A stretch of DNA of 64,000 nt from Verrucomicrobiota bacterium (GCA_020831635.1 JAFIGC010000012.1:1-64000), one strand, 5' to 3'. Numbered from the stretch's first letter, positions 24,946 to 33,189 are shown. The notes: generated from the sequence alone by a model not told the origin. A program made the numbers and translations.

Positions 24946-25251
24946 TCAGAAGTTCGCGCTGGAAATGCGAAATATGAATGGTTCATTCTTCCGAACGCCA
25001 AACCGGATCATCCAAGTAGAATACCACCTCAAGGATTTCCTGGATTCGTTCTTCCGTTGCCCGCAAAATTTATATATGGTCCACGTGCCATCCGGGTTTT
25101 CGGTGGCATGAAACGCTCCATCATCCGAGTTTTCGCCGGCATGATACTCTTCTTCAGAGAGTTGGGGGCGAGGAGAACAGCCATTGTGCACCAACAGAAT
25201 CAGGGCACAAATGAGTGATAAAAAAAACGGGATGGGAGACTGAGTCGGCAT
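24946..25251 (-). CDS. Small putative lipoprotein
   Basis: 101 residues. A hydrophobic N-terminus FFLSLICALILLVHNGCS ends in a lipobox-like NGC with Cys at residue ~25, so membrane anchoring as a lipoprotein is likely. The mature part is short and charged (EEEYHAGENSDDGAF, DGTWTIYKFCGQR). No family recognised. ATG 25251 is preferred over a TTG at 25260. Confidence 0.5.
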   Translation of the reverse strand: MPTQSPIPFFLSLICALILLVHNGCSPRPQLSEEEYHAGENSDDGAFHATENPDGTWTIYKFCGQRKNESRKSLRWYSTWMIRFGVRKNEPFIFRISSANF

Positions 25252-25431
25252 GACTGACAATTTTCAGAGGATGATATCCGCTGTCAAATTTTATAGTGGG
25301 AATTTAACATGGGATGTGCGAATGGGCAAGCGGGCTTTTTATCTCCATCACGGAAGGGGGGGAGGGGGTATCGGTCCGATCCGACGGATCGGACGGATCC
25401 GTCTGACTCTCTTCACTTCCTATGCCGCATA

Positions 25432-25475
25432 ATTTTCAAAAGCGCACCTTGCGTTTTGATATTTATATGAAGTCT
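25432..25475 (+). repeat. 44-base dispersed repeat, copy 2
   Basis: ATTTTCAAAAGCGCACCTTG, then CgTTTTGATATTT and TGAAGTcTGAA; matches 23314-23357 at nearly every position. Confidence 0.75.
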
Positions 25476-25531
25476 GAAGGATCCAATATCACAACAGGAA
25501 TTTTCCGAAACGACAGGCGAGTAAAGGCCAA

Positions 25532-25578
25532 AGTCCCGACTTTAGTCGGAAGTCTACGAGCACCCTTCAGGGTGCGAT
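25532..25578 (-). repeat. Composite double-hairpin element, GCACCCT type
   Basis: On the minus strand: GCACCCTgaAGGGTGC hairpin, a short spacer, then CCGACTaaAGTCGG hairpin and GACT. About 47 bases, nearly identical to the plus-strand copy at 51873-51920. Confidence 0.8.
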
Positions 25579-25773
25579 ACGCGGCGGTAGAGGTCGAACA
25601 GGGAAGCCATAGCCTCTATCTTCATCATTCTCTGTATTCCTCTCGACTTCCGAGGAGATAGAGATCGAATCCACGCGAACAATGACCTCTGGCTCTGAAA
25701 TCCCGGACCGTGAACGGTCATAGAAAGTTTTGGGGAGATAGGGCGATAGAATGAAAAACCATGCAGGCGAAGG

Positions 25774-25836
25774 CCTCTGGCTCTGAAATCCCGGACCGTG
25801 AACGGTACTCTAGACTTCCGACTCAAGTCGGGACTT
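25774..25836 (+). repeat. Composite double-hairpin element, ACCGT type
   Basis: CCCGGACCGTGAACGGT (perfect ACCGT-GA-ACGGT) followed by GACTTCCGACTCAAGTCGGG. Same order and spacing as 8161-8216. The first half is also repeated alone at 25686-25718. Confidence 0.8.
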
Positions 25837-25851
25837 TGACGCGGGTTTCGT

Positions 25852-26613
25852 TTAGCTGCCGACTTTGATGAGTTCGACCTCGAAATCGAGCACTTGGTTG
25901 GGGCCGATGGCGGGCGGGGCGTTTTGGCCGTAGGCGAGGTTGGCGGGAATCCAGAAGCGGTATTTGGCGCCGGGGGACATGAGTTGCAGGCCTTCGGTCC
26001 AGCCGGAAATGACGCGGTCGAGGGGGAAGTTGACGGGTTCGCCGCGTTGTACGGAGCTGTCGAATACGGTGCCATCCAGGAGGCGTCCGGTGTAGTGGAC
26101 GGTGACTTCGTCGGTGGCATTGGGCTTGTCGCCGACGCCGGATTCGAGGATCTCGAACTGCAATCCGCTGTCGGTGGTGGTCACGGCTTCTTTGTCGGCA
26201 TTGCTTTTGAGGAAGGCCTGGCCCATTTCCAAATTGTCTTGGGCGGCTTGGGCGTTGTTGTCGTTGCCCGCGCCGGATTGTGCTTGCTGTTGCAGGGCCT
26301 GAAAGGCTTGGAAGGCGGCGGCAATTTCCTCTTGGGAATAGGCGGCGGGTTTTTCGGAGAGCTGATCTTCCATGCCTTGCAACATTTTGGGGGCGTCGAG
26401 ACCCTGTTGCATGGCCTGCCGGGCGCTGTGTCCGCCGGCGGCGTACAGCATGGCTTCTTCATCGAGGGTGGAGGTGGTGGCGGCCCGGAATCCTTCGAGA
26501 AATTTTCCGCGCAGTTCTTCGGGAATCTTTTCGGCCATTTGGGTGCCCTGGGAGAAGCCTTCCTGATAGCTGAGGGTTTCGAGTACGGGTTTGGGCAATG
26601 CGGTTAAATCCAT
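25852..26613 (-). CDS. FKBP-type peptidyl-prolyl isomerase
   Basis: 253 residues. The N-terminal ~130 residues are helical (FKBP_N/Mip-like dimerisation region, SYQEGFSQGTQMAEKI). The C-terminal ~105 residues are an FKBP domain: DEVTVHYTGRLLDGTVFDSS, PLDRVISGWTEGLQLM, PGAKYRFWIPANLAYG, NQVLDFEVELIKV. It catalyses cis-trans isomerisation at proline and helps protein folding. No signal peptide is visible, unlike most Mip proteins, so it is predicted cytoplasmic. It is followed by a repeat cluster and preceded by a 310-base repeat gap. Confidence 0.9.
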   Translation of the reverse strand: MDLTALPKPVLETLSYQEGFSQGTQMAEKIPEELRGKFLEGFRAATTSTLDEEAMLYAAGGHSARQAMQQGLDAPKMLQGMEDQLSEKPAAYSQEEIAAAFQAFQALQQQAQSGAGNDNNAQAAQDNLEMGQAFLKSNADKEAVTTTDSGLQFEILESGVGDKPNATDEVTVHYTGRLLDGTVFDSSVQRGEPVNFPLDRVISGWTEGLQLMSPGAKYRFWIPANLAYGQNAPPAIGPNQVLDFEVELIKVGS

Positions 26614-26923
26614 GGTTTTCCTTGTGGTTTATTGGGTAGGGGAGGGGTGACTTTCCTATGAAAGTCCACGAAATGGGGTTTGCACTTACCAGTCTTGGGA
26701 CGGGATTACAACCTTTTGCCCCGCCCGTATTCGTTCGAAGTTCGAAGTTCGAAGTTGGACGTTCAATGTTCGGCGTTCGGTTTCATTTCCCCCTTCGCCC
26801 CTGCCGATGCGGAGATCGGCGCTCCCGTCCCCCTTCGCCCCTGCCGATGCGGAGATCGGCGCTCCCGTCCCCCTTCGCCCCTGCCGATGCGGAGATCGGC
26901 GCTCCCGTCTGCCCCGAATTTCC
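26614..26923. other. Intergenic region with tandem hairpin elements
   Basis: Between FKBP start and UvrC stop. It contains GTTCGAA heptamer repeats (26733-26760), then three hairpin elements in tandem (26789-26910). Confidence 0.7.
26789..26910 (-). repeat. Three tandem 40-base copies of the covarying hairpin element
   Basis: Cores GCCGATGCGGAGATCGGC (plus-strand reading) at 26803-26820, 26843-26860 and 26883-26900, exactly 40 bases apart. The second and third 40-base units are identical, which suggests recent duplication. The array ends about 14 bases before the uvrC stop codon region. Confidence 0.9.
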
Positions 26924-28423
26924 TCAAAGCGCGGGATCTTGGGGTTTTTTAGCGGCGCGGTGCAGGGCCGCGTACACGGTTTCCGCAAAGGAGGGGCCGA
27001 TGCCGGGGGCGAGGGTGATTTCCTCCCGGGTGGCTTTCTGCAGACGCTGTACGGAGCCGAAATGTTGTAGCAAAATCCGTTTGCGCTTTTCGCCGATGCC
27101 GGGGATGTCGTCCAACAGCGATTCGCGGATGCGGCGATCCCGGAGGGAGCGATGATAGGTGAGGGCGAAGCGGTGGGCTTCGTCCCGAATGCCGCGCAAG
27201 ACCCGGAGTCCGGGGGAATTCATGGGCAATCGTACCGGGGGTTCGCGGTTGGTGACGTCCCAGACGATTTCCTCGAATCGTTTGGCGAGTCCCACGGCGG
27301 GCAGATCGGTCAGCCCCAAATCGTCGAGGGCCTTGCGTCCGGCGCGGAGTTGGGTGATTCCGCCGTCAAAGACGACCAAATCGGGCATGGGTTTGTTTTC
27401 CTTGAGCAGGCGGGCATAGCGGCGGTGCGCGGCCTCGGCGATCATGGCCGGGTCGTCGGGTCCCTCGGTGAACTTCATTTTGAAGCGTTTGTAGCGGGTG
27501 CGGTTGGGGCGTCCGTCCACGGCGCAGACCATGGAGGCGACGGCTTGGAGGCCCATGGTATTGGAGATGTCGAAGGTTTCGATGACCCGGGGGGTGACCT
27601 TGAGATGGAGGGCTTCGCGCAGTTCGCGCAGGCCCTGTCGGGCGTCTTCGCGGTCCCGGTCCAGATCGCGGGTGCCGGAGGCCCGCTGCCGCACGGCCCG
27701 GCGGAGTTGGGTCAGGGTGTCCCGCAAGTGCGCCGCTTTTTCGAAATCCAGTTTTTGGGCGGCGGCTTCCATTTCGCGCTGGAGGTCTTTGAGGATATTC
27801 GGACGTTCCCCCCGCAAAAACGCCACCGCTTCGGTGGCCCGTTCGCGGTAGGCTTCCAGGGAAATTTTGGCGATGCAGGGGGCGGAGCAAAAGCTGATGA
27901 TGTCCGCGAGGCAATGGCGATGCTGTTCGGGTCCGGGAAGGGTGGGGGCGCAGCGGCGCAGTCCGAAGTGTCGTTCCGCGAATTCTTTCGCGGTGCGGGC
28001 CGCGGTTGCGGAGGCGTAGGGGCCCAAATAGGTGGCGCCGTCGTTTTTGCGCAGGCGGACCACTTTGATGGCTGGGACGGGATCCTCGAGGTGAATGCGC
28101 AGGAGGATAAAGCGTTTGTCATCCTTGAAGAGGGTGTTGTAGTAGGGTTTGTATTCCTTGATCAGGCGGCCCTCGGTGAGAATCGCCTCCGCCTCGTTGT
28201 GCACGACGATGACGTCCAGATCGGCGATGCTGTTGATGAGTCCCCTGATTTTCGGATCGGCCCGGCGTTTGGTGGCTTGTTGAAAGTAATTGCGCACCCG
28301 GTTTCGCAGGGATTTGGCTTTGCCCACATAGACCACCCGTCCATTCCGGTCGCGCATGAGATACACGCCCGGTTTTGCCGGAAGTTCGGCCAGTTTGGTC
28401 TTGAGGGGTTCGGGGAGCTGCAT
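26924..28423 (-). CDS. uvrC: Excinuclease ABC subunit C, compact form
   Basis: 499 residues; most UvrC proteins have about 600. GIY-YIG nuclease: PAKPGVYLMRDRNGRVVYVG near residue 16. RRCAPT ... HRHCLADIISFCSAPC gives the four-Cys cluster pattern. UVR motif: LDFEKAAHLRDTLTQLRRAV. RNase-H-like second nuclease: IETFDISNTMG. Tandem HhH: DDIPGIGEKRKRILLQHFGS and LAPGIGPSFAETVY. It makes the dual incisions of nucleotide excision repair with UvrA and UvrB. The shortening lies between the UVR motif and the RNase-H-like domain; all catalytic parts remain. Confidence 0.94.
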   Translation of the reverse strand: MQLPEPLKTKLAELPAKPGVYLMRDRNGRVVYVGKAKSLRNRVRNYFQQATKRRADPKIRGLINSIADLDVIVVHNEAEAILTEGRLIKEYKPYYNTLFKDDKRFILLRIHLEDPVPAIKVVRLRKNDGATYLGPYASATAARTAKEFAERHFGLRRCAPTLPGPEQHRHCLADIISFCSAPCIAKISLEAYRERATEAVAFLRGERPNILKDLQREMEAAAQKLDFEKAAHLRDTLTQLRRAVRQRASGTRDLDRDREDARQGLRELREALHLKVTPRVIETFDISNTMGLQAVASMVCAVDGRPNRTRYKRFKMKFTEGPDDPAMIAEAAHRRYARLLKENKPMPDLVVFDGGITQLRAGRKALDDLGLTDLPAVGLAKRFEEIVWDVTNREPPVRLPMNSPGLRVLRGIRDEAHRFALTYHRSLRDRRIRESLLDDIPGIGEKRKRILLQHFGSVQRLQKATREEITLAPGIGPSFAETVYAALHRAAKKPQDPAL

Positions 28424-28488
28424 GGACAGGACTATACAACAATTTTGCCGACCCGCACAAATGAAATGGGTTTGGGCTGTTTCCCGTT

Positions 28489-28821
28489 TCAGTGGGCGAG
28501 TTTCACGGTTGCCAAGCGATTCAGGCTCACACCCGCCTCCGCCGCCTCAACCGTAAGATCACGATGCACATCAGGAGGTATCCTCACCATAAATTTTCCG
28601 CTGAACTTGCGACTGGCAAGTGGTTTCGGAACCGGATCATGTGATGCTTCCAAATCAGCCACAACCTCGGCAACGACACCTCTGATTCCCCGCAGTGCGG
28701 CTTCGGGTGAGTTCGACAACCAACTTAGGCTTGGGAATTCCGCACACAGGCCCACATATTCCTGGTCATCTTCCGACCAAGTCACTCGATAGGTATAACG
28801 ATCATTTTGAATGGTTTTCAT
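28489..28821 (-). CDS. hicB: HicB-family antitoxin
   Basis: 110 residues. The N-terminal part (YTYRVTWSEDDQEYVGLCAE, FPSLSWLSNSPEAALRGI) is the partial RNase-H-like HicB fold. The C-terminal part (GKFMVRIPPDVHRDLTVEAA, GVSLNRLATVKLAH) is a ribbon-helix-helix DNA-binding domain. It neutralises HicA and represses the operon. It overlaps the toxin gene by 20 bases; toxin-first order is the rule for hicAB. Confidence 0.9.
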   Translation of the reverse strand: MKTIQNDRYTYRVTWSEDDQEYVGLCAEFPSLSWLSNSPEAALRGIRGVVAEVVADLEASHDPVPKPLASRKFSGKFMVRIPPDVHRDLTVEAAEAGVSLNRLATVKLAH

Positions 28822-29059
28822 ATTCCAACCTCTCGATAGCTTTCAGAATCTGTTTTACTTGATAGGCTTTTGCTTTGCCTTTGGCGTTTTGGATATTGAC
28901 CCTGGGGTCTCCCTGCCAAGGTGTCTTGTAGACCTTGTGGCTTGATTTGTTCTGGCGGGATTCGCCAAAGTAATGATCGCAGACACGGCAGGCGTCCACA
29001 AACCGGATTCCTTTGGGGTTTCGACGCATCTGATCGATGATGTCATCAATTTTCGACAT
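28802..29059 (-). CDS. hicA: HicA-family mRNA interferase toxin
   Basis: 85 residues. NPKGIRFVDACRVCDHYFGE, then SSHKVYKTPWQGDP with the catalytic His, and KAKAYQVKQILKAIERLE. This is a double-stranded-RNA-binding-like fold that cleaves mRNA independent of ribosomes. The core is complete, so unlike the two decayed toxins at the left end of the window this pair appears functional. A promoter with a TTGACA box and repeated TGATAC lies directly upstream. Confidence 0.9.
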   Translation of the reverse strand: MSKIDDIIDQMRRNPKGIRFVDACRVCDHYFGESRQNKSSHKVYKTPWQGDPRVNIQNAKGKAKAYQVKQILKAIERLEYENHSK

Positions 29060-29068
29060 AATAAAAAA

Positions 29069-29093
29069 GTATCACTATTGGTATCAATGTCAA
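29069..29093 (-). promoter_or_regulatory. hicAB promoter/operator candidate
   Basis: On the minus strand TTGACA (29093-29088) is followed by TGATACCAATAGTGATAC (29086-29069), a direct repeat of TGATAC with 12-base spacing, ending ten bases before the hicA ATG. It could bind HicB's ribbon-helix-helix dimers. A perfect -10 box is not obvious. Confidence 0.5.
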
Positions 29094-29671
29094 GAAAAGT
29101 ATTTCCGAGTGGATCGCTGGGTTTTTCCATGGGGTTCGGCAATTCGATCCGCTTTTCCCCTGGATTTTCCGTTCAGCGACGAATCCATCGTCGAATGGCC
29201 AGAATGATCTTGTCGTGAAATTTCGGTGGGGTGGTATCCAAATACAGGCCCCGGGTTTTTGCGTACCCATTTGAGGCGCCCCGAAGGGGTGCGGGCGACC
29301 AGTGGTTAAAGGGTTTCGTTTGAGTCTCCGTACCGCCCGGACCCCTTCGGGGCCCATCATTTATTTTATCGTGATTCCCGGGGTTGCGCTCCTCCGTCGC
29401 TTACCCCGGGCTTACCGCGTTAGCCCCCTCCGGGGCTTCCATAATACCTAAAGATAGCGCCATTCAAGTCTGGACCCATTTCTGCAAAAACTGGTAATAC
29501 AAATTCAAATAAACAATTACCTGACCCCTCCTCTCCCCGGACAATGCAAAAAATTGCCGCTTTGGGTTGCGACATCATGAATCCGATTTAGTGTAACCCT
29601 GTACTGTTAATCCTGAATATTGGACCCATTATGATAAAATTCCATTCACGCTACCACCTGCGCCCCGCCGA
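29094..29671. other. Intergenic, palindromic dispersed elements
   Basis: No gene seen in 578 bases. 29273-29290 holds GCGCCCCGAAGGGGTGCG. 29338-29358 holds CGGACCCCTTCGGGGCC. 29378-29442 holds CCGGGGTTGCGCTCCTCC, CTTACCCCGGGCTTACCGC and CCCCTCCGGGGCTTCC: several short CCCC-TCGG-GGGG-type hairpins of the sort found dispersed in environmental genomes. The final 200 bases are AT-rich and should contain the TonB receptor promoter. Confidence 0.55.
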
Positions 29672-31741
29672 ATGAACCTCCCCGAAAAACGCGGGGTCCT
29701 GCATCGGTGTTCATGCGCGGTCTTTTTTCTGCTGTCCGCATGGTCCCGGGCGGAATCGGACGACCCGCCTCCCGCGCCTCCCATGGCCCCGCTGGTGGTG
29801 ACCGCCAGCCGCCATGCCCAGACGCCGGAAGACGTTCCGGTTGGATTGACCGTTTTGGATTCGACGGACATACAAGCTTCTCCGGCCCTGACCGCCGACG
29901 ATTTTCTGCGGCAGGTTCCCGGATTCAGCCTCTTCCGCCGCACCGGCAGCCTCACCGCCAATCCCACCGCACAGGGCTTCACCCTGCGCGGCATCGGACC
30001 CTCGGGCACCAGTCGCGGGCTGGTACTTTACGATGGCGCGCCGCTGAATGACGCCTTCGGCGGCTGGGTCGCCTGGAGCAAAATCGATTTGCAAAACGCC
30101 GAGCGCATCGAAGTGGTGCGGGGTGGCGGCAGCACCGCTTGGGGACACGCCGCCTTGAGCGGGGTGGTGCAGATACTTCCCGCCCCCATCGATCACACCG
30201 GCGGCAACGTCTCCATGCGGGCCGGCAACCGCGGCACCCTCGAAACCCGGGGGCGTACCCAGGCACAACAAGGCAACTGGGCCGCTGCCGTCGAAGGCCG
30301 CGCCTTTCGGACCGACGGATATGTCCGCATCCGCGGCGACCGGCGCGGGGAAATCGACACTCCCGCCGACAGCAGACATGAAAGCCTCTCCGCCCTCCTC
30401 GAACACCGTTCCCCCGAGGGCGCGTTTTTCCGGGGCCGTCTCTCCTACTTCACCGAACGTCGAAACAACGGCACCCCGCTCACCGCCAACGACACCGAAT
30501 CCTGGCGCTGGCAGCACCGCTACCGGTTTGAACCTGACGGAGACGGGATCACCACCTGGACCGGTTTCGCCGAATCGTCGCGCTACGCCAGCACCTTTTC
30601 CAGTGTTTCCGAAGACCGAAGCTCCGAACAATTGGTGCTGGACCAGTTCCGCGTGCCCGCCATCACGGTTGGCAGCGGCCTCACCCACGAACGCGCCTGG
30701 GGAACGGACCAACGGGCCACCCTCGGCACGGACGTCCGCTGGATTCGGGGCGAAACCCGGGAGCGCGTCATCATCCCCGACCTGCTGCGGAAAGCCGGAG
30801 GCGAGCAAGTTTTCGCGGGATTTTTTGCCGAAAACAATTCCCACCTCACCGCCCAAACCACTCTCATCTCCGGTCTGCGGGCGGATCTGTGGCACAACCG
30901 GGACGGCTTTCTTTCCACCCGCCCCTTTGAACGGCCCGGAAGCGGATCCCGCGAGGATTTCGAGGACCGCACCGAATGGCTCTTCAGTCCCCGGCTCGGG
31001 CTCGTCACCGCAGTGAACCCAACCAACCGCCTGCGGGGCTCCGTTTATCAGGGTTTTCGCGCGCCCACCCTGAACGAACTCTACCGTCCCTTTCAAGTTG
31101 GCGCGGACCGGACCTTTGCCAATGAAAACCTCGACCCCGAAAAGCTCACCGGCGCGGAAATCGGATGGACCTGGACCCCCAACGAATCCGTCTCCTCGGA
31201 TCTGACCCTGTTCTGGAATGAGATACAAGACGCCGTCGCCAACGTCACCCTCGAAGCCAATCCCCTTGGCGGGGAGGACCGCCAGCGACAGAACTTGGAC
31301 CGCACCCGCGTGCGCGGCATCGAGTGGGAGGGTCGCTACCGCCCCGTCGCCCCCTTGGAATTTTTCTCCCGCCATGCCATTCTCGATTCGGAAATCCGCC
31401 GCGTCCCCCGGCAACCCGAGTTGGAAGGCAACCGGATCGCGCAGGTCCCCCGGCATCAGGGAACCGTCGGTCTGCGGGCCGAGGTCACGGAACGCGCCCG
31501 CCTCACCGCGCAAATCCGCTACGAAAGCGCCCGTTACGAAAACGACACCAACACCCGCCGACTGGCCGGATTTTATGTCGTCGATCTTCATTACCGCCAC
31601 ACCCTTGGCGAAACCCTCCAACTGCGCGCCGGCGTCGAAAACCTACTCGACCGCCGCTACGCCGACGGCATCATTGGCGACGACCTCACCACCCTCGGCC
31701 ACCCCCGTCTCATCACCCTCGCCGCGACGCTTAGTTTTTAG
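29672..31741 (+). CDS. TonB-dependent outer-membrane receptor
   Basis: 689 residues. An N-terminal signal (CSCAVFFLLSAWSRAES) and TonB box-like PLVVTASR near residue 40 are followed by a plug domain (LTADDFLRQVPGFSLF, FTLRGIGPSGTSRG, IEVVRGGGSTAWGHAALSGV) and a 22-strand-type barrel. Conserved late motifs: VYQGFRAPTLNELYRPFQ, NLDPEKLTGAEIGW, LQLRAGVENLLDRRYADG; it ends in Phe. It imports siderophores, cobalamin or oligosaccharides using TonB energy. No adjacent binding or transport genes reveal the ligand, and no riboswitch is recognisable upstream. Confidence 0.92.
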   Translation: MNLPEKRGVLHRCSCAVFFLLSAWSRAESDDPPPAPPMAPLVVTASRHAQTPEDVPVGLTVLDSTDIQASPALTADDFLRQVPGFSLFRRTGSLTANPTAQGFTLRGIGPSGTSRGLVLYDGAPLNDAFGGWVAWSKIDLQNAERIEVVRGGGSTAWGHAALSGVVQILPAPIDHTGGNVSMRAGNRGTLETRGRTQAQQGNWAAAVEGRAFRTDGYVRIRGDRRGEIDTPADSRHESLSALLEHRSPEGAFFRGRLSYFTERRNNGTPLTANDTESWRWQHRYRFEPDGDGITTWTGFAESSRYASTFSSVSEDRSSEQLVLDQFRVPAITVGSGLTHERAWGTDQRATLGTDVRWIRGETRERVIIPDLLRKAGGEQVFAGFFAENNSHLTAQTTLISGLRADLWHNRDGFLSTRPFERPGSGSREDFEDRTEWLFSPRLGLVTAVNPTNRLRGSVYQGFRAPTLNELYRPFQVGADRTFANENLDPEKLTGAEIGWTWTPNESVSSDLTLFWNEIQDAVANVTLEANPLGGEDRQRQNLDRTRVRGIEWEGRYRPVAPLEFFSRHAILDSEIRRVPRQPELEGNRIAQVPRHQGTVGLRAEVTERARLTAQIRYESARYENDTNTRRLAGFYVVDLHYRHTLGETLQLRAGVENLLDRRYADGIIGDDLTTLGHPRLITLAATLSF

Positions 31742-31977
31742 AGGTCACATCTGGTTCACTTGATTGACGTAGCATCATGTGGGCCTTTTTGCTTTTCGGC
31801 TGCCATGTCGGACGAGGTCGATTTGTCGATCAAAGCAAATGGGATTTCCTATGGCACACCGGTTGCAAAATTATTTTTTCGGTGGGTATATCGACCCGAA
31901 ACCTGCGATTTGTCATGGGTTTATGAAGAAAAACAACCACTATGGGATGATGAAAAATGACCTTTTTGAGGTGAATC

Positions 31978-31992
31978 ACACAATATATAGTG
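31978..31992. promoter_or_regulatory. NrdR box
   Basis: ACACAATATATAGTG closely matches the NrdR-box pattern (ACAC-AATATAT-GTG). NrdR is the universal ATP/dATP-sensing repressor of ribonucleotide reductase operons and usually binds two boxes; a weaker second candidate lies about four helical turns upstream. It sits about nine bases ahead of the -35 element. Confidence 0.75.
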
Positions 31993-32000
31993 GTTCTGTG

Positions 32001-32029
32001 TTGACAGGGGGCCTGTGTTGGGTTTAAGT
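32001..32029 (+). promoter_or_regulatory. Candidate nrdB promoter
   Basis: TTGACA at 32001-32006, a 17-base spacer, then TTAAGT as a weak -10. Placed 67 bases before the nrdB ATG and right after the NrdR box. Confidence 0.5.
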
Positions 32030-32095
32030 CGAAAATCCATTTGCGATTCGTATCCCCCATTTCAAAAACAAACATTCAGAGGAGAAAACAGGACC

Positions 32096-33187
32096 ATGGC
32101 CAATGAGAAAGCATTTACAGTAGGCGCGCGGACTTTCATGTTGGACCGCGAAAAGGCCGAGCAGGCCTTTGCAGACAAGAAGGTGATCAATGGTCGGGAA
32201 TCCGTGTTTTTCAATCTGCTGCCCTTGAAGTATCCGTGGGCCTACGATTTGTATCGGACCATGAAGACCAACCACTGGGAACCGGAAGACATTCCCATGC
32301 AGAAGGACATCGAGCAGTGGCAGAGTTCGGATGAACTGAGCGACGTGGAGCGGTGGATCATTCGCATGGGCATCGGCTATTTCAGCGCGGCGGAGGGGAT
32401 TGTCGGGGACAATGTGCTGCACGTGATTCGCGAGCGGGTCACGGCACCGGAATTGAAGCTGGTGCTGGGTCGTCATGCCCACGAGGAAAACATTCACGCC
32501 GACAGTCTCCTGTACATGATCAGTTCTTTGGGCATCAATCCCCACGAGTGCGAGGCCATGTTCGAAGACGTGCCCACCATCACCCGCAAAAACGAATTCG
32601 TGATGAAGGTATCCCGTCAATTGCGCCGGGATTTGGACCTGACCCTGTTGGAAAACAAGCAGTTGTTTGCCAAAAACATGTTTTTGTTCGGCCAATGCAT
32701 GGAAGGCACCCAGTTTTACGGGCTGTTCGGGATGATTTTGGCGTTGTATCGGCAGAACAAATTTCCGGGCATCGGCCAGATGTTCCGGTACACGCTGCGG
32801 GACGAATCCAACCACATCGAACTGCTGCGCAGTTTGCTGATGGCGTTGAAAGAGGAAAACCCCGAGATTTGGACCCCCGAATTCAAAGAGGAATTGCGGG
32901 CCATCATGGGCGAAGCCAAGGAATTGGAAAAGAGTTTCATTGCGGATTGTCTGCCCGTCAACGCGGTGGGCCTGAGTGTGGACGAATTTTCCCAATACAT
33001 TGATTATATCGCCGACCGGCGACTGGAAGGCTGTGAGTTGGCGCCCCTCATGCCGGGGGTGGGCAATCCCTTCCCCTGGCTGGCGGAAATGATGGATATT
33101 CAGAAAGAGCAGAACTTCTTCGAAGGCCGCGTGACTGAATATCAAAAATCCTCCGCCCTCGCCGCCGTCAGCGACGACGAACTCTAA
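32096..33187 (+). CDS. nrdB: Ribonucleotide reductase R2, subclass Ic (no radical Tyr)
   Basis: 363 residues from ATG 32096 with AGAGGAG upstream. Metal ligands by pattern: E100 (FSAAEG), E131 and H134 (ENIH), E203 (MEGTQF), E237 and H240 (ESNH). Spacings of 31, 72 and 34 residues match the Chlamydia trachomatis R2 rather than E. coli. The radical-tyrosine position, four residues after H134, is Leu138 (HADSL). This, with Glu rather than Asp as the first ligand, marks class Ic enzymes, which use a Mn/Fe cofactor in place of a tyrosyl radical. It is encoded ahead of nrdA, separated by a 230-base repeat array. Confidence 0.93.
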   Translation: MANEKAFTVGARTFMLDREKAEQAFADKKVINGRESVFFNLLPLKYPWAYDLYRTMKTNHWEPEDIPMQKDIEQWQSSDELSDVERWIIRMGIGYFSAAEGIVGDNVLHVIRERVTAPELKLVLGRHAHEENIHADSLLYMISSLGINPHECEAMFEDVPTITRKNEFVMKVSRQLRRDLDLTLLENKQLFAKNMFLFGQCMEGTQFYGLFGMILALYRQNKFPGIGQMFRYTLRDESNHIELLRSLLMALKEENPEIWTPEFKEELRAIMGEAKELEKSFIADCLPVNAVGLSVDEFSQYIDYIADRRLEGCELAPLMPGVGNPFPWLAEMMDIQKEQNFFEGRVTEYQKSSALAAVSDDEL

Positions 33188-33189
33188 AC

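Larger units (their letters stand above)
25252..25851. other. 600-base intergenic region packed with repeats
   Basis: No gene seen. In order: GATC 9-base repeats 25372-25405; 44-base dispersed repeat copy 2 at 25432-25475; GCAACAGG-like remnant near 25494; composite hairpin element 25532-25578; a 33-base direct repeat (CCTCTGGCTCTGAAATCCCG...) at 25686-25718 and 25774-25806; a second composite element ending at 25836, sixteen bases before the FKBP stop. Confidence 0.75.
31742..32095. other. nrdBA upstream region
   Basis: AT-rich, with no convincing gene. It contains the NrdR-box-like palindrome at 31978-31992, a weaker similar site near 31936-31950 (ACCACTATGGGATG), a TTGACA-type promoter at 32001, and the nrdB ribosome site AGAGGAG at 32077-32083. 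Confidence 0.6.

Noticed and set aside
26789-26910. Possible CRISPR array of three 40-base units
   Set aside because: Units are identical head-to-tail copies without spacers, and single copies are dispersed across the window.
29094-29671. Riboswitch ahead of the TonB receptor (for example cobalamin)
   Set aside because: I could not find a B12-box-like core or a consistent fold; only dispersed CCCC/GGGG hairpins are visible.
29711-31621. Long minus-strand open frame (636 codons) opposite the TonB receptor
   Set aside because: GC-rich third-position shadow; the plus strand has signal peptide, plug and barrel motifs.
31760-32027. Two overlapping small open frames upstream of nrdB
   Set aside because: AT-rich region with promoter and NrdR box; no ribosome sites or protein-like composition.
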